Shown here: positions 9,007 to 17,193 of the stretch, in pieces
Numbering within the stretch: position 1 is the first letter of the stretch
Layout: the number at the start of each line of letters is the position of its first letter
Assembly (NCBI RefSeq): GCF_004341945.1
Contig: NZ_SMBP01000015.1
Coordinates: forward strand, 18,119 to 82,118
Length of the DNA stretch: 64,000 nt
Reading direction: 5' to 3'
From: Longicatena caecimuris
GTDB taxonomy: Bacteria; Bacillota_I; Bacilli_A; Erysipelotrichales; Erysipelotrichaceae
Translations under genes and position numbers: made by a program
The notes under the pieces: generated by a model
Database searches by the model: none
What the model was told of the DNA's origin: nothing
Seen by the model: the letters and a program-made list of their open reading frames with translations, nothing else

Positions 9007-9843
9007 TTATTCCCAAGTGGCATGTTCTACATCAAGGACTGGATACGTAACTTGTTGGTGGGTACTTTGATCCTCAGTTTTTTTAATTACAACGGGAACT
9101 TTTCCTTTCTTGATGGTCGGTTCGGTATGAAACTTACCGCCTTTTCCATAATCATACTGCACGATGTCAATTTGCTGCTGATGGGCATCTGCTATGGTAA
9201 TCCGCCTTGTCGCAATAGTTATTTTACAATTGTTGTTATCGTTGTATATACGAAAACTATATGCATCTGCATCGATTCCGTTTTTCTCTAATTCGGCACG
9301 AATCTTGGAGCCGAAATTAGGCCCTTCACTATCAAGAGCACCGGTTTTATTCGGCGTTTGATCGGCTTTATAATAATACGAATACAGGATCTGATAAGCT
9401 TCTTTATCTTGATTTAGCAATTGCTTTATAATCTTATTGGCTTTCACAAAAGCATTATCATAGCTCTTTAAAAAGGTAAATTCCTGTTTTTCATCATTGT
9501 AAGAAAGATACTTATCTTCAATCTTCACAATAAAATCACCGGCATTATCTTGCGCTTTATTTAGATGAATTTCCAGCAATTCGCCTTCTACTTCGGCATC
9601 TTTCATGATCTTTTCCATGACTTCATCCGTCGACAATTTTTGTAATTCTTCCTTCATGTGCAGTCGTAAACCATAGTCTTTACTAACTACCAAGACATGT
9701 CTGGCTTCTTGCAACAGGCGGGAATCTTTTGCTTTTTGAACATAGCCGAGTATAGAAGGCGTGGCAATGGCCAGCAAAATTCCCAGAATGACTAATACTA
9801 CAATAATTTCTATTAAGGTGAATCCTTGCCTCTTCTTTCGCAT
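9007..9843 (-). CDS. type IV pilin-like (prepilin) protein
   Basis: 278 residues with a classic class III leader: MRKKRQG then FTLIEIIVVLVILGILLAIA, the prepilin peptidase site being G7/F8, with Glu at mature position 5. The remaining ~240 residues are soluble and lack obvious family motifs. GGAGGAAATCT precedes the ATG. It is longer than most major pilins, so it may be a minor pilin or pseudopilin for secretion or DNA uptake. No PilB, PilC, PilD or competence genes are visible here. It lies on the opposite strand inside the htrA-rlmH interval. Confidence 0.82.
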   Translation of the reverse strand: MRKKRQGFTLIEIIVVLVILGILLAIATPSILGYVQKAKDSRLLQEARHVLVVSKDYGLRLHMKEELQKLSTDEVMEKIMKDAEVEGELLEIHLNKAQDNAGDFIVKIEDKYLSYNDEKQEFTFLKSYDNAFVKANKIIKQLLNQDKEAYQILYSYYYKADQTPNKTGALDSEGPNFGSKIRAELEKNGIDADAYSFRIYNDNNNCKITIATRRITIADAHQQQIDIVQYDYGKGGKFHTEPTIKKGKVPVVIKKTEDQSTHQQVTYPVLDVEHATWE

Positions 9844-9937
9844 TAGATTTCCTCCTTTACTTATTTTATGGTATCATATTTTGGAAGACATGTAAGGAAA
9901 AGATTAAAAATTTATTTTATTGGAAAGGAAAACACGC

Positions 9938-10414
9938 ATGATAAAAATAATTGCCGTCGGTAAAATCAAAGAGAAATTTGTGAAGGCACAAATTGCTGAA
10001 TATGAAAAGCGGTTACGGCCCTTTACCAAATTAGAGATTATAGAAGTAAATGATGAAATCGCACCGCAAGCAAATAGTGAAGCACAAAATGCATTGGTGA
10101 AGGAAAAAGAGGGAGAACGTCTGTTAGCAAAAATAAAAGATCAGGAATATGTGATTCTGCTTGATCTATGGGGTGAGATGATAAACAGTGAAACCTTGGC
10201 TGATAAAATAGAAAAGTTACAGACTTATCAATCCAGTAATATTACCTTTGTGATTGCCGGTTCTTTAGGGCCTGGTAAAAAGGTAATCGACAGAGCGAAT
10301 TGGCGTTGGAAATTATCAGATTTAACCTTTACGCATCAAATGACACGCGTCTTGGTGCTGGAACAGCTTTACCGTGCTTATATGATCTTACATCATAACC
10401 CATATCATAAATAA
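9938..10414 (+). CDS. rlmH: 23S rRNA pseudouridine-1915 N3-methyltransferase
   Basis: 158 residues, a small SPOUT methyltransferase beginning MIKIIAVGKIKEKFV. It has the knot-forming SAM loop FVIAGSLGPG and the C-terminus LVLEQLYRAYMILHHNPYHK, essentially invariant in RlmH. It methylates m3-pseudouridine 1915 in helix 69 of 23S rRNA on the 70S ribosome. The ATG at 9938 fits the family start better than an in-frame TTG at 9920. Confidence 0.96.
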   Translation: MIKIIAVGKIKEKFVKAQIAEYEKRLRPFTKLEIIEVNDEIAPQANSEAQNALVKEKEGERLLAKIKDQEYVILLDLWGEMINSETLADKIEKLQTYQSSNITFVIAGSLGPGKKVIDRANWRWKLSDLTFTHQMTRVLVLEQLYRAYMILHHNPYHK

Positions 10415-10428
10415 AGGAGAACTTGAAA

Positions 10429-10914
10429 ATGAACAAACAGTTTAAAACAGATGCACAAGATTTTCTTAACAGTGTTCAGGTTCTGCGCGAAGTGCAGACA
10501 CCGGAATCGGAAAATCATATGTATGATGAATTAATGCAGGTGAAATTCTTAATGCCAGTAGTAATTCACGGTGAACTTAAAGAAGGTGCAGATGGGAAAC
10601 AAATATTGGATGAAAAAACGACGTTTACGTTTCCCTCCCTTGCGACAACAAAAGGCGATCAATATTTTATGGCATTTACAAGTGGAGAAGAGATGCAGAA
10701 ATATCCAAACAAAGATAGGATGCATGCCTTGACGTTCACGTTCGATGATTATGCTAAGATTATCATTCAGAGTAAAGAAATAAAAGGATTTGTCGTAGAT
10801 CCATACGGGATGAATATCGTCTATCCAAAAGAATTGGTTCTTTCTTTAAAGGAACAAAAGGAAATCAGAGAAAAGGACATAGAGAGCGCGTGCTTCATGC
10901 CCAGGAACATGTGA
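10429..10914 (+). CDS. SseB-family protein, N-terminal half (probably a frameshifted gene)
   Basis: 161 residues matching the SseB N-terminal domain: SLATTKGDQYFMAFTSGEEMQKY and FVVDPYGMNIVYPKELV. It starts at the ATG after AAAGGAGAACTTGAAA; an in-frame TTG two codons earlier is unlikely. The frame ends at TGA 10912-10914 with a tail that does not look like SseB, while the C-terminal domain continues in the -1 frame. Intact family members usually carry both domains in one chain. SseB proteins have no firm biochemical function; the name comes from an E. coli serine-sensitivity phenotype. It may be functional as two coupled polypeptides. Confidence 0.75.
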   Translation: MNKQFKTDAQDFLNSVQVLREVQTPESENHMYDELMQVKFLMPVVIHGELKEGADGKQILDEKTTFTFPSLATTKGDQYFMAFTSGEEMQKYPNKDRMHALTFTFDDYAKIIIQSKEIKGFVVDPYGMNIVYPKELVLSLKEQKEIREKDIESACFMPRNM

Positions 10915-11510
10915 TGATAGGAGAACCTGCGAAAGAGCCCAAGGAATTAAAAGCGGCTTTGAAAGCCTATGCGAAAAAAGATAAAATGATTCAAGCACTA
11001 TATTTACAATTGATGATATATGAGGAACAACAAAGTTATGTCGTTGCAGTAGACGCAGATGCGACGAACCTTAAGGATGTGTTTGATCAATTAGCAGATG
11101 CCGGTAGAAAGCATTTAAAAGGGATGTATTTAGATTTCGTTGCTGTTCATAGTGAATTGGGCATTCATGTGGCAGAAAAAACAGAACCTTTTTATAAAAA
11201 GATGTTTTATAAGAAATTGGACATCCCTTTCTTAGCTGTTATTGAAGAATGTTTCCATCTGAAAGATGGACGCTGTGTCGTAGGTGTAAAGGTATTGCAT
11301 GGAAAGCTTTCTGATAATGGTGAGATTAGTTGTTTGAATGAACAAAGGGAAAGGCTGTTTACTAGTTGTGTACAAGGAATTGAGTATGGCAGAGAAAGAG
11401 TGAAAGTCGCAAAAGTGAATGATACCGGACGATATGGCAGTCATTATGGGATTCTTATGAAAGATCATCCAGAGGATTTTAAAAAAGGTTATTTTTTGTC
11501 AGGTAAATGA
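10914..11510 (+). CDS. SseB C-terminal domain fused to an EF-Tu domain 2-like barrel
   Basis: 198 residues from the ATG that shares one base with the upstream TGA. Residues 1-100 match the SseB C-terminal domain (MIGEPAKEPKELKAAL, then an ALYLQLM helix and YVVAVD). Residues about 103-198 resemble translation-factor domain 2: DIPFLAVIEECFHLKDGR and GRYGSHYGILMKDHPEDFKKG line up by eye with the EF-Tu segments beginning PFLMPIEDVF and ending GLLLRGI..EDI.RG. Homology extends upstream of this ATG (VLHAQEHV before MIGEP), evidence that both halves were one gene. Function unknown. Confidence 0.65.
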   Translation: MIGEPAKEPKELKAALKAYAKKDKMIQALYLQLMIYEEQQSYVVAVDADATNLKDVFDQLADAGRKHLKGMYLDFVAVHSELGIHVAEKTEPFYKKMFYKKLDIPFLAVIEECFHLKDGRCVVGVKVLHGKLSDNGEISCLNEQRERLFTSCVQGIEYGRERVKVAKVNDTGRYGSHYGILMKDHPEDFKKGYFLSGK

Positions 11511-11571
11511 AAATAAGAAAGTTAAGCAGCATTAATGAAAATGTTTTCAGAAATTATATTGAAAAATAATG

Positions 11572-11600
11572 TTGACATATGCAAATAAGAGGTGTATCCT
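11572..11600 (+). promoter_or_regulatory. promoter of the T-box/trpXYZ operon
   Basis: TTGACA at 11572-11577 and TATCCT at 11595-11600 with a 17-bp spacer. The predicted transcript starts about 6-8 bases later, just before stem I of the T-box. Confidence 0.8.
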
Positions 11601-11605
11601 AGAAG

Positions 11606-11888
11606 AAACCAAAGACAGAGAGATAAAACAAGATAGGTGCTTACAGAGAGTCCCATTAGCTGGAAAGGGATAGCGATGCCGTTTTGTAAATGGACTCTGG
11701 AGGGCAAGGGGAAACGCGGGAGCTTAGTATCCAAGACGTATGCCAACGTTATCAGGCTAGAAATGTTATTGCATTTTGAATGAGGTGGGTGTGAAAGTAA
11801 CAAACACACCAAATCAGGTGGTACCGCAGATGAATGATACAGCATCTGTCCTGAAGTCAGAGGACTTTTAGGACGGATGCTTTTTTTG
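11606..11888 (+). promoter_or_regulatory. T-box riboswitch with UGG (Trp) specifier and terminator
   Basis: Stem I forms from CAGAG 11616-11620 with CTCTG 11695-11699, and AAAAC 11625-11629 with GTTTT 11681-11685. The internal loop between these helices contains TGG at 11691-11693 followed by A, the expected specifier position, giving tryptophan. The apical part has AGAGAG-TCCC-loop-GGGA. The T-box sequence CAGGTGGTACCGCAG lies near 11815-11829. The terminator pairs GCATCTGTCCT with AGGACGGATGC before TTTTTTT (about 11842-11887). Uncharged tRNA-Trp should favour the antiterminator and turn on trpXYZ. Confidence 0.92.
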
Positions 11889-11907
11889 ATAAAGGGAGGT
11901 GGTCATT

Positions 11908-12081
11908 GTGTTAAAAAACGCAGAAGAATGGCGATGGTGTATACATTATAACCATAACGTACAAGAAGAAAAGATAAAACACAATGTGAAAAGGAAGGGA
12001 AACTTATATGAAAAAATTATTGAAGATGGCAGCTGCAGCTGTCTTAGGAACAACGATGTTAGCAGGATGTGGCAACAGTAG
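11908..12081 (+). CDS. upstream ORF with a Trp-Arg-Trp stretch overlapping trpX
   Basis: 57 codons from GTG 11908, preceded at 8 bases by a strong AAAGGGAGG (11891-11899). Codons 8-10 read Trp-Arg-Trp (TGG at 11929 and 11935) within NAEEWRWCIHY. The frame runs past the trpX start and ends 74 bases inside it. Ribosome stalling at the Trp codons could control access to the trpX ribosome binding site, as leader peptides do in other Trp operons. That it is translated is inference; the protein resembles nothing I know. Confidence 0.45.
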   Translation: MLKNAEEWRWCIHYNHNVQEEKIKHNVKRKGNLYEKIIEDGSCSCLRNNDVSRMWQQ

Positions 12082-12997
12082 CAAGGATGAAAAGGTGCCC
12101 ACTGTATCCGTTGCCCAAATTGTAGAGCATAAATCATTAAATGAAATTCGTGACAGTTTTAAAGAAGAAATGAAAGCATTAGGGTATAAAGATGGAGAAA
12201 ATATTAAGCTTGAATTTAAAGATGCCGGTAATCAGCAAAATACGCTAAATTCTATATTATCAACCTTTGCCGGTAATAACAGCGATGTAATCGTAGCGAT
12301 AGCGACGCCAACAGCGGTAACGGCGGCAAATTACAGTGAGGATATTCCTGTTGTCTTCTCTGCTGTCAGTGATCCGATTGGTGCCGGCTTGATCACGGAT
12401 TTAAAGAAACCGGATAAAAATATCACAGGAACAAGTGATGAAATTCAAGTTGATCAGATTTTAGCATTAGCATTAGAAATCGATCCATCCATGAAAACAC
12501 TTGGTTTTATTTATAACAGCGGTGAAGCAAATTCGGTATCAAACCTAAAGAAAGCGAAAGCATTCTGTAAGCAACACGATATCAAATTGGTGGAAGGCAG
12601 TGGTAAAAATATCAGTGAAATTCAAAGTGCCATTTCGGTATTGACCGATCAATGCGATGCGATTTTTGCGCCCAATGATAATACGGTGGCAAGTTCCATC
12701 ACCGCATTGGTTGAAACTGCAAATAAGAAAAAAGTGCCGGTATATACAGGCGCGGACTCCATGGTAAGTGATGGAGGCTTTGCGACGGTCGGCATTAATT
12801 ATACGAACTTGGGAAAAGAAACCGCGAAAATGGTGGATCAAATCTTAAAAGGAAAAGCGGTTGCGGATATCCCGGTAAAAGTATTTAAAGATGATTTAAA
12901 CACTTATATCAATGAAGATACGTTAAAAGCCTTGGGCATCCAGTTACCGGATACGGTGAAAAACCGTGAGAATCTGGTTATGATGAAGGGCGAATAA
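12008..12997 (+). CDS. trpX: ABC transporter substrate-binding lipoprotein, predicted tryptophan (TrpX)
   Basis: 329 residues with lipobox LAGC (Cys21) and a mature domain of the ABC_sub_bind family (PF04392 type): VAQIVEHKSLNEIRDSF, VVFSAVSDPIGAGL, YTGADSMVSDGGFATVGINY. It captures substrate outside the membrane for TrpY and TrpZ. Tryptophan specificity is inferred from the UGG T-box upstream, which is also found ahead of trpXYZ operons in other Bacillota. AAGGAAGGG lies 8 bases before the ATG. Confidence 0.85.
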   Translation: MKKLLKMAAAAVLGTTMLAGCGNSSKDEKVPTVSVAQIVEHKSLNEIRDSFKEEMKALGYKDGENIKLEFKDAGNQQNTLNSILSTFAGNNSDVIVAIATPTAVTAANYSEDIPVVFSAVSDPIGAGLITDLKKPDKNITGTSDEIQVDQILALALEIDPSMKTLGFIYNSGEANSVSNLKKAKAFCKQHDIKLVEGSGKNISEIQSAISVLTDQCDAIFAPNDNTVASSITALVETANKKKVPVYTGADSMVSDGGFATVGINYTNLGKETAKMVDQILKGKAVADIPVKVFKDDLNTYINEDTLKALGIQLPDTVKNRENLVMMKGE

Positions 12998-13022
12998 GCA
13001 ATTTAAAGAGAGGATGAAGTGC

Positions 13023-13907
13023 ATGTCATTAGCTGTTTTGCAAGACGCAATTGAATTAGGGATGATTTTCTCCATTATGTCATTGGGTGTCTTTCTGTCG
13101 TTTCGGGTATTAAATATACCGGATCTGACCATTGATGGAAGCTTTACGACTGGTTGTGCAATATCGGCAATCATCGCGCAAATGGGGCATCCGTTTCTCG
13201 GTGTTTTCATGGCTTTTGTGTTAGGCGCCATGGCAGGTGGAATTACCGGCATCTTACAAACGAAATGTCGCATACAGCCATTGTTAGCAGGCATTTTGAC
13301 AATGACGGCACTGTATTCCATAAATCTGAAGATCATGGGCGGTCAGCCTAATATTTCGATCTTTGGAAAAACGACGATCTTCACTCCGTTAAAGGGAATC
13401 TTTGGCGCAAATACCAAAGCTTTCGTAATTCTTGTGATACTATTATTCCTGATGATCTTACTGTATGCCTTTTTAAAAACACAGCTTGGTATGAGTCTTC
13501 GTGCCACGGGAGATAACGAGGCTATGGTGCGGGCAAGCAGCATTAATTCCGATGCGATGAAAATCATGGGAATCACGTTAGCGAACGCGCTTGTGGCTTT
13601 TGCGGGAGGTATCTTTGCACAGTATCAAAACTTTGCGGATGTCAGTGGAGGCGTCGGTATGATGGTGGTCGGTCTTGCCAGTATTATTGTCGGTGAGGCC
13701 TTCTTCCGTAAAAAGACATTACCGTTTCAATTTGCGGCAGTCATCAGCGGTGCTATTGTTTACCGCTTTATCTTAACCTTTGCTCTGCAATTTGGCATTG
13801 GCGCAAGTGATTTAAACTTATTCTCAGCAATATTAGTGGCGCTTGCTATTTCATTGCCATATGTAAAAGGAAAGAAAAGGAGAAGAAAACATGCTGGACT
13901 TAAATGA
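13023..13907 (+). CDS. trpY: ABC transporter permease, predicted tryptophan (TrpY)
   Basis: 294 residues with about eight to nine membrane helices, of the branched-chain/ribose-type permease fold: LSFRVLNIPDLTIDGSFTTG near the N-terminus, and the coupling segment LRATGDNEAMVRASSIN facing the ATPase. The ATG at 13023 is chosen because AAGAGAGG sits 10 bases before it but too close to the in-frame ATG at 13014. It ends 17 bases inside trpZ. Confidence 0.85.
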   Translation: MSLAVLQDAIELGMIFSIMSLGVFLSFRVLNIPDLTIDGSFTTGCAISAIIAQMGHPFLGVFMAFVLGAMAGGITGILQTKCRIQPLLAGILTMTALYSINLKIMGGQPNISIFGKTTIFTPLKGIFGANTKAFVILVILLFLMILLYAFLKTQLGMSLRATGDNEAMVRASSINSDAMKIMGITLANALVAFAGGIFAQYQNFADVSGGVGMMVVGLASIIVGEAFFRKKTLPFQFAAVISGAIVYRFILTFALQFGIGASDLNLFSAILVALAISLPYVKGKKRRRKHAGLK

Positions 13908-14646
13908 TGTATGTGTTACGTTTTATCCAAACACCAGTAATGAACGCATTGCTTTGGATCATTTATCTTTCCATATAGATGATGGTGATTTCATCAGTGT
14001 GTTAGGGACAAATGGTGCCGGTAAGAGTACCTTATTAAATGCAATCAGTGGTACGTTGGAATGTGATGCAGGAGAAATCATCTTGGATGGTCAGGATATC
14101 ACTTATGCGCCCGAATATAAAAGAGCCAGAGTGATTGGGCGTTTATTTCAAGATCCGATGAAAGGCACGGCTCCCCATATGACGATTGAAGAAAATCTGG
14201 GACTGGCATATAGCCGAGGAAAACGTACGACGTTAAGTAAGGCTATCAAGAAAGGAGACCGTAAATTCTTTCTTGAACAATTAGCATCTTTAGGCTTGGG
14301 CTTGGAAGAGCGTATTACAACAAATGTCGGACTGCTCAGCGGTGGTCAGCGACAGGCCTTGACGCTTTTAATGGCAACCATCGTAACACCGAAATTATTA
14401 CTGCTTGATGAGCATACAGCGGCTTTAGATCCGAAAACGGCCAAACAAGTGATGGACATCACAGAGCGTATGGTGAAAGAGCATCATATTACGACGCTTA
14501 TGATTACACACAACATGAAACAGGCATTGGAATATGGCAATAAGACGATTATTTTAAATGAAGGAAAAATCGTAAAGGTCCTGGAAGGTGAAGAACGCCG
14601 GCAAACATCAGTAGATGATTTGTTGAATATGTATGATTTCGTTTAA
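13891..14646 (+). CDS. trpZ: ABC transporter ATPase, predicted tryptophan (TrpZ)
   Basis: 251 residues with Walker A GTNGAGKST, signature LSGGQRQ, Walker B LLLLDEH and the switch His in MMITHN (here LMITHN). It drives import through TrpY. AAAGGAGAAG precedes the ATG, which overlaps the end of trpY. The Asp-Glu-His after Walker B (DEHTAALDP) is typical of this transporter group, rather than DEPT. Confidence 0.88.
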   Translation: MLDLNDVCVTFYPNTSNERIALDHLSFHIDDGDFISVLGTNGAGKSTLLNAISGTLECDAGEIILDGQDITYAPEYKRARVIGRLFQDPMKGTAPHMTIEENLGLAYSRGKRTTLSKAIKKGDRKFFLEQLASLGLGLEERITTNVGLLSGGQRQALTLLMATIVTPKLLLLDEHTAALDPKTAKQVMDITERMVKEHHITTLMITHNMKQALEYGNKTIILNEGKIVKVLEGEERRQTSVDDLLNMYDFV

Positions 14647-14693
14647 TTATACAATCGTATATGGAAGAAAATGGAATAAGAAATTGATAGGCA

Positions 14694-14707
14694 TATGTTG
14701 CAACATA
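14694..14707. promoter_or_regulatory. 14-bp perfect palindrome, possible operator
   Basis: TATGTTGCAACATA is fully self-complementary and ends 6 bp before a TATAAT at 14714-14719, so it covers the -35 zone of that putative promoter. The cognate regulator is unknown. Confidence 0.4.
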
Positions 14708-14720
14708 CGTTAATATAATG

Positions 14721-14806
14721 AACATGCGGTTAATGAAGAGGACCATTTCGCCAAGGAGCTGGCAAAAAGGCACGGAAATTGGTTCTTGACAAAGCTGCAT
14801 GTTTTT
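14721..14806 (+). ncRNA. structured RNA ending in a terminator-like stem, family unknown
   Basis: ACATGC 14722-14727 pairs with GCATGT 14797-14802 and is followed by TTTTT. Inside, GTTAA pairs with TTGAC, GGACC-ATTTC with GAAATT-GGTTC, and a small apical hairpin forms from GCCA/TGGC. A TATAAT at 14714-14719 lies just ahead. It could be an independent small RNA, a riboswitch-like attenuator, or an elaborate terminator for trpXYZ. The actual promoter of glgC appears to lie downstream of it. Confidence 0.4.
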
Positions 14807-14939
14807 GCTTGATGACGAATTTTCACGAAAAAGGTTGAAAACGCATACATAATCTTCAATTTTCTAACAAAAAGGGTGGAAATTTAAAGCAAAAGCCTTT
14901 ATACTTAATATATAGTAAATCCTAAAGGGGGGTTTCGAC

Positions 14940-16076
14940 ATGAGACAAAATAACATGCTGGCTATGATCTTGGCCGGAGGTCGAGGTACACGACTGTATG
15001 CCTTAACCAAAAAGATCGCAAAACCTGCAGTGTACTTTGGAGGGAAATACCGAATTATCGACTTCCCGTTAAGTAACTGTGCCAATTCTAACATCAATGT
15101 TGTTGGTGTGCTGACTCAATATGAAAGCGTATTGCTGAACTCATATGCGGCGGCTGGACAGCGTTGGGGTCTGGACGCAAAGGATAGTGGAGTATACGTG
15201 CTGCCTCCACGTGAAAAAGACGGAGCTGCTTTTGATGTATATCGCGGTACTGCCGATGCTATTTCACAGAACATTGATTTCATCGATCAGCAAAATCCGG
15301 AATATGTTCTGATTCTTTCCGGTGACCATATTTATAAGATGGATTATTCTAAAATGCTGGCTCACCATAAAGCATGTGATGCAGATGCCACAATTGCAGT
15401 ATTGCCGGTTCCTATGAAAGAGGCAAGCCGTTTTGGTATCATGAATACGGATGAAACAGATCGTATTGTGGAATTTGAAGAAAAACCAGAAAAGCCAAAG
15501 AGCAACCTGGCTTCTATGGGTATTTACATCTTTAATTGGAAACAACTTCGTAAAATGTTGGTTGCTGATATGGATGATCCTAACAGTAATCATGACTTCG
15601 GTAAAGATATTATTCCTGCGATGTTGAATGAGAATAAGCGTTTATACGCATATCAATTCAAAGGCTATTGGAAAGATGTTGGAACTGTTGATTCTTTATG
15701 GGAAGCAAACATGGATTTGTTAAGTTCCAATAATGAATTAGATTTAAATGATCCGGATTGGAAGATTTATACAGAAGATGTTGCCACGGTTCCACACTTT
15801 ATCGGACCAAAAGGCAAAGTTAATAATGCATATATTAATCAGGGTTGTGTCATCAATGGTGAAATTAATAACTCTGTCCTCTTCACAAGCGTAAAAGTAG
15901 CGGAAGGTGCGAAAGTTAATGACTCTGTGCTAATGCCAAATGTTGAAATCGGAGAAGGTGCAATCATTCATCGTGCGATTATCGCAGAAGGCGTGAAGGT
16001 AGATGCCGGTGCTGTTGTCGGCAGTCCTGACAGTGAAAATATTGAGCTGATCAGTAAGAGAGTGAGGGGTGAGTAA
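14940..16076 (+). CDS. glgC: glucose-1-phosphate adenylyltransferase, catalytic subunit
   Basis: 378 residues: N-terminal nucleotidyltransferase domain with [19 protein letters not shown], the substrate region [17 protein letters not shown], and GKDIIPAML, then a C-terminal left-handed beta-helix with hexapeptide repeats. It makes ADP-glucose from ATP and glucose-1-phosphate, the committed step of glycogen synthesis. AAAGGGGGG lies 7 bases before ATG. First gene of glgC-glgD-glgA. Confidence 0.95.
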   Translation: MRQNNMLAMILAGGRGTRLYALTKKIAKPAVYFGGKYRIIDFPLSNCANSNINVVGVLTQYESVLLNSYAAAGQRWGLDAKDSGVYVLPPREKDGAAFDVYRGTADAISQNIDFIDQQNPEYVLILSGDHIYKMDYSKMLAHHKACDADATIAVLPVPMKEASRFGIMNTDETDRIVEFEEKPEKPKSNLASMGIYIFNWKQLRKMLVADMDDPNSNHDFGKDIIPAMLNENKRLYAYQFKGYWKDVGTVDSLWEANMDLLSSNNELDLNDPDWKIYTEDVATVPHFIGPKGKVNNAYINQGCVINGEINNSVLFTSVKVAEGAKVNDSVLMPNVEIGEGAIIHRAIIAEGVKVDAGAVVGSPDSENIELISKRVRGE

Positions 16077-16077
16077 T

Positions 16078-17193
16078 ATGTGCAATGCATTTGGAATCGT
16101 AAATTATGAAGGACCTAATGTAAATGTCAAAGGAATGGAAGACTATCGCCCGGTATCCGCATTCTCCTTTTTGGGAAGATACCGTCTGATTGACTTTCCT
16201 ATTTCTAATATGAGTAATAGTGGTGTTAACCACATCAAAGTGTTTGTTAAGACGAATCCTCGTTCTTTGATTGAACATCTGGGAACCGGCCGTCATTACA
16301 ACATCAACTCAAAACGTGGAAAACTGCATATCCTGCCTGCAAAGAATATGGATGATGTGGATTTCTATAACAATGATATCAATTCCTATATGTTTAACAT
16401 GCAGGCAATTGAAGATGTAAATCAGCCATATGTCATCCTTGCTCCTGCACATATGATTTATCGTCAGGATTTCTCAAATCTGTTGGATGCACATATTGAA
16501 AGCGGCGCAGATATTACCATGTTATATCAAAATGTGGATAACGCAAAAGAAGCTTTCATTAACTGTGATGTATTGAATTTAAATAAACAAAAAGGCGTTC
16601 TTTCTATTGAAAAGAATCGTGGGAACTCGAAGAGCAAAACAATTTCATTAGAAACTTACGTCATGAGTAAAGATTTGTTCATTTCGTTAGTGAAAAAGGC
16701 GGCTAATATATCATCATTATATTGGTTCCGTGATATTGTAAATGAAGAATGTTCAGAATTGGATATTCGTGGTGTGGCTCACCGTGGTTTTGTCGCATGT
16801 GTGAACGACTTCAAGAGTTACTTTAATGCGAATATTGATTTATTGGATTACGATAAGGCAATGGACTTGTTTAACAGTGACTGGCCAATCTATACACGTA
16901 CAAATGACTCCTGTCCAACGCAGTACTATAGTGATGTCACCGTTCAAAACAGCATGGTTTCCAACGGTTGTATCGTTGAAGGCGACATTGCGAATAGTGT
17001 TATCGGACGTGGTGTTGTCATCAAAAAAGGCGCTGTTATCAAAAACAGTATTATCCTGCCTGGTGCCATCATCGGAGAAGATGTGCATATAGAAAATGTA
17101 GTAGTGGATAAGAAGGCTAGAATCGTTCGTAAAAAAGAATTGATCGGACATCCTGATCAGCCACTGTACGTGAAAAGGAATGATAAAATCTAA
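16078..17193 (+). CDS. glgD: GlgD, regulatory subunit of ADP-glucose pyrophosphorylase
   Basis: 371 residues related to GlgC but missing the GGRGTRL catalytic loop: the corresponding start reads NAFGIVNYEG and the next conserved block is RYRLIDFPISNMSNSG. This is the GlgD type that forms a heterotetramer with GlgC and boosts its activity in Bacillota. The C-terminal beta-helix is retained. The ATG begins one base after the glgC stop, with GAGGGG upstream; a GTG at 16069 overlaps that site and is rejected. Confidence 0.92.
   Translation: MCNAFGIVNYEGPNVNVKGMEDYRPVSAFSFLGRYRLIDFPISNMSNSGVNHIKVFVKTNPRSLIEHLGTGRHYNINSKRGKLHILPAKNMDDVDFYNNDINSYMFNMQAIEDVNQPYVILAPAHMIYRQDFSNLLDAHIESGADITMLYQNVDNAKEAFINCDVLNLNKQKGVLSIEKNRGNSKSKTISLETYVMSKDLFISLVKKAANISSLYWFRDIVNEECSELDIRGVAHRGFVACVNDFKSYFNANIDLLDYDKAMDLFNSDWPIYTRTNDSCPTQYYSDVTVQNSMVSNGCIVEGDIANSVIGRGVVIKKGAVIKNSIILPGAIIGEDVHIENVVVDKKARIVRKKELIGHPDQPLYVKRNDKI

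Noticed and set aside
16078..17193. glgD as a second functional glgC copy
   Set aside because: It lacks the GGRGTRL catalytic loop, so it is the regulatory subunit type and not a duplicate enzyme.
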